From positions 1 to 42,508 of the forward strand of contig SHYX01000040.1 of NCBI GenBank assembly GCA_009692585.1: a DNA stretch of 42,508 nt, read 5' to 3'. Below, piece after piece: positions 41,930 through 42,508 of this stretch. The notes beneath the pieces are model-generated. The model did no database searches and was not told the DNA's origin. It saw only the letters and a list, made by a program, of their open reading frames with translations. How positions within the stretch are numbered: the stretch's first letter is position 1; every line of letters begins with the position of its first letter. The translations under genes and the position numbers were made by a program. This DNA is from Myxococcales bacterium (lineage in GTDB: Bacteria; Myxococcota; UBA796; SXON01).

Positions 41930-42165
41930 GCGCTTGCCTTCAGACGATCGACTAGATCCGCCAGCTCACCGACGTTCTTCAGGCCGGCGATGTTGCCGCT
42001 CTTGAAGCGGAGTCCGAAGGCACGCTCCACCGAGATCATGAGCGTGACGTTCATGACTGAGTCCCATCCCGCGACGTCGCGGGCGGTGGTGGCGCGGGAG
42101 ATGACGATGTCGTCCTCTTCAAATACATCGCGAAATACGGTTTGCAGCGTGTCGATCGTGGACAT
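41926..42165 (-). CDS. Acyl carrier protein
   Basis: 79 residues, ATG at 42165 preceded by a G-rich ribosome binding site. It has the four-helix ACP length and the phosphopantetheine attachment motif GWDSVMNVTLM with Ser36. DISR-like acidic residues at the N-terminus and the LADLVDRLKA helix at the C-terminus complete the fold. It carries acyl or glyceryl groups as thioesters after activation by a phosphopantetheinyl transferase encoded elsewhere. The methyltransferase gene starts within its stop codon. With the FkbH-like protein to the left it fits a glyceryl- or methoxymalonyl-type unit pathway. It is not a fatty-acid operon ACP, because no fab genes are nearby. Confidence 0.88.
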   Translation of the reverse strand: MSTIDTLQTVFRDVFEEDDIVISRATTARDVAGWDSVMNVTLMISVERAFGLRFKSGNIAGLKNVGELADLVDRLKASA

Positions 42166-42298
42166 CGTTTCCCCCCGGACGTTGAACGTGGGGCGAACTT
42201 AGCGCTTCGAGGGCAGGGCGGCGAGCTTTGGGCGGGGTGGATGGAGAGGGGCGGGGATGGGCAGCCGCCGAACCCCATCTCCCCAGCGGCTCGGCCTC

Positions 42299-42421
42299 GC
42301 GCAGCGCGGCGTGGCTGCTCCGGAAGCCGAGCCAGTCGCCGTCGGGCGGCACCTCGAGGTCGAAGCCGTTGTCGGTGGCGGCCTTCTCCAAGCGTATGCG
42401 GACGGCGGGAGAGAGGGACAT
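42299..42421 (-). pseudogene. Decayed HNH endonuclease-like gene, N-terminal remnant
   Basis: ATG at 42421 opens SLSPAVRIRLEKAATDNGF, then DLEVPPDGDWLGFRSS. This matches, from memory, the start of a bacterial HNH/putative restriction endonuclease family. After about 40 codons the match stops and the frame continues into unrelated Pro/Ser/Arg-rich residues, overlapping the ACP gene start and closing at 42119. No His-Asn-His centre is present. It therefore looks like the truncated first part of a lost nuclease gene. The family name rests on the short conserved start only. Confidence 0.5.
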
Positions 42422-42508
42422 CTACGGCATCGATTCCCGGTCGACCAACCGGTACTTCTGGAGACGGCTTCCCGGCTTCTCGGGGATGGTGTAGGCGATG
42501 ATGCGCCT
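42422..42508 (-). CDS. Partial ORF, C-terminal end only (possible transposase fragment)
   Basis: A frame enters from the right edge and ends at TAG (42424-42422), immediately before the ATG of the HNH-like remnant. The 28 visible residues (RRIIAYTIPEKPGSRLQKYR, then LVDRESMP) resemble the end of an IS4-type transposase region (basic, YxxxEx..KYRLV pattern), but the evidence is thin. It could equally be a host gene of unknown kind. Adjacent decay of the nuclease gene supports a disturbed, insertion-rich edge. Confidence 0.35.
   Translation of the reverse strand, partial: RRIIAYTIPEKPGSRLQKYRLVDRESMP

Overview
The window is about 42.5 kb of high-GC bacterial DNA. Several features together suggest Myxococcota (a 'deltaproteobacterial' relative, very possibly an uncultured lineage): a giant lipoprotein made of MopE-type Cys/Asp repeats, a membrane-anchored kinase-like protein with C-terminal TPRs, many short-signal lipoproteins, a PEGA protein, a type of IleRS with a large insertion, and frequent GTG/TTG starts. 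The assignment is inference; no rRNA is present.

Layout. (1) Positions 1 to about 5.8 kb look like one end of an integrated mobile element abutting the 3' end of a tRNA-Asn gene. It has a Prim-Pol/DUF3987 replication protein, a small HTH protein, small ORFs, an AlpA/Xis-like HTH protein, a ribbon-helix-helix protein and a divergent Cro/CI-like regulator. It also carries repeats that could be operators or an origin. No integrase is visible, and the other end lies outside the window. (2) 5.97 to 13.16 kb (minus) is a compact operon: a predicted Ser/Thr pseudokinase with TPRs, two lipoproteins, a family 5 peptide-binding protein and two Dpp-like permeases, with no ATPase. (3) 13.19 to 19.55 kb (plus) holds a small lipoprotein, purH, a zinc-ribbon/TPR membrane protein, purD and a TrmN6-like methyltransferase, the last three joined by start/stop overlaps. 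(4) 19.55 to 20.71 kb (minus) is a DUF2314 exported protein. (5) 20.77 to 29.07 kb (plus) holds ileS, a membrane protein with a possible flavin-reductase-like N-terminus, an unrecognised protein, a KptA(Tpt1)-Nudix fusion, a DsbA-fold isomerase and an SPFH-GYF protein. (6) 38.08 to 29.08 kb (minus) runs FkbH-like protein, PEGA protein, 38-unit MopE-repeat lipoprotein, aspS. (7) 38.12 to 41.01 kb (plus) encodes a PHP-domain lipoprotein and a TMTC-like polytopic membrane protein. (8) 42.17 to 41.02 kb (minus) encodes an acyl carrier protein coupled to a SAM methyltransferase. (9) The right edge holds a decayed HNH-nuclease gene and a partial ORF.

Functionally the window mixes housekeeping genes (two aminoacyl-tRNA synthetases, two purine genes, a tRNA, possible tRNA modification) with envelope and surface genes. 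The observations most worth follow-up are the KptA-Nudix fusion with a partly altered catalytic tetrad, the pseudokinase heading an ATPase-less peptide transporter operon, the strict two-unit periodicity of the MopE-like protein, the split FkbH/ACP/methyltransferase set, and a paired inverted iteron-like repeat just after the primase gene of the mobile element.
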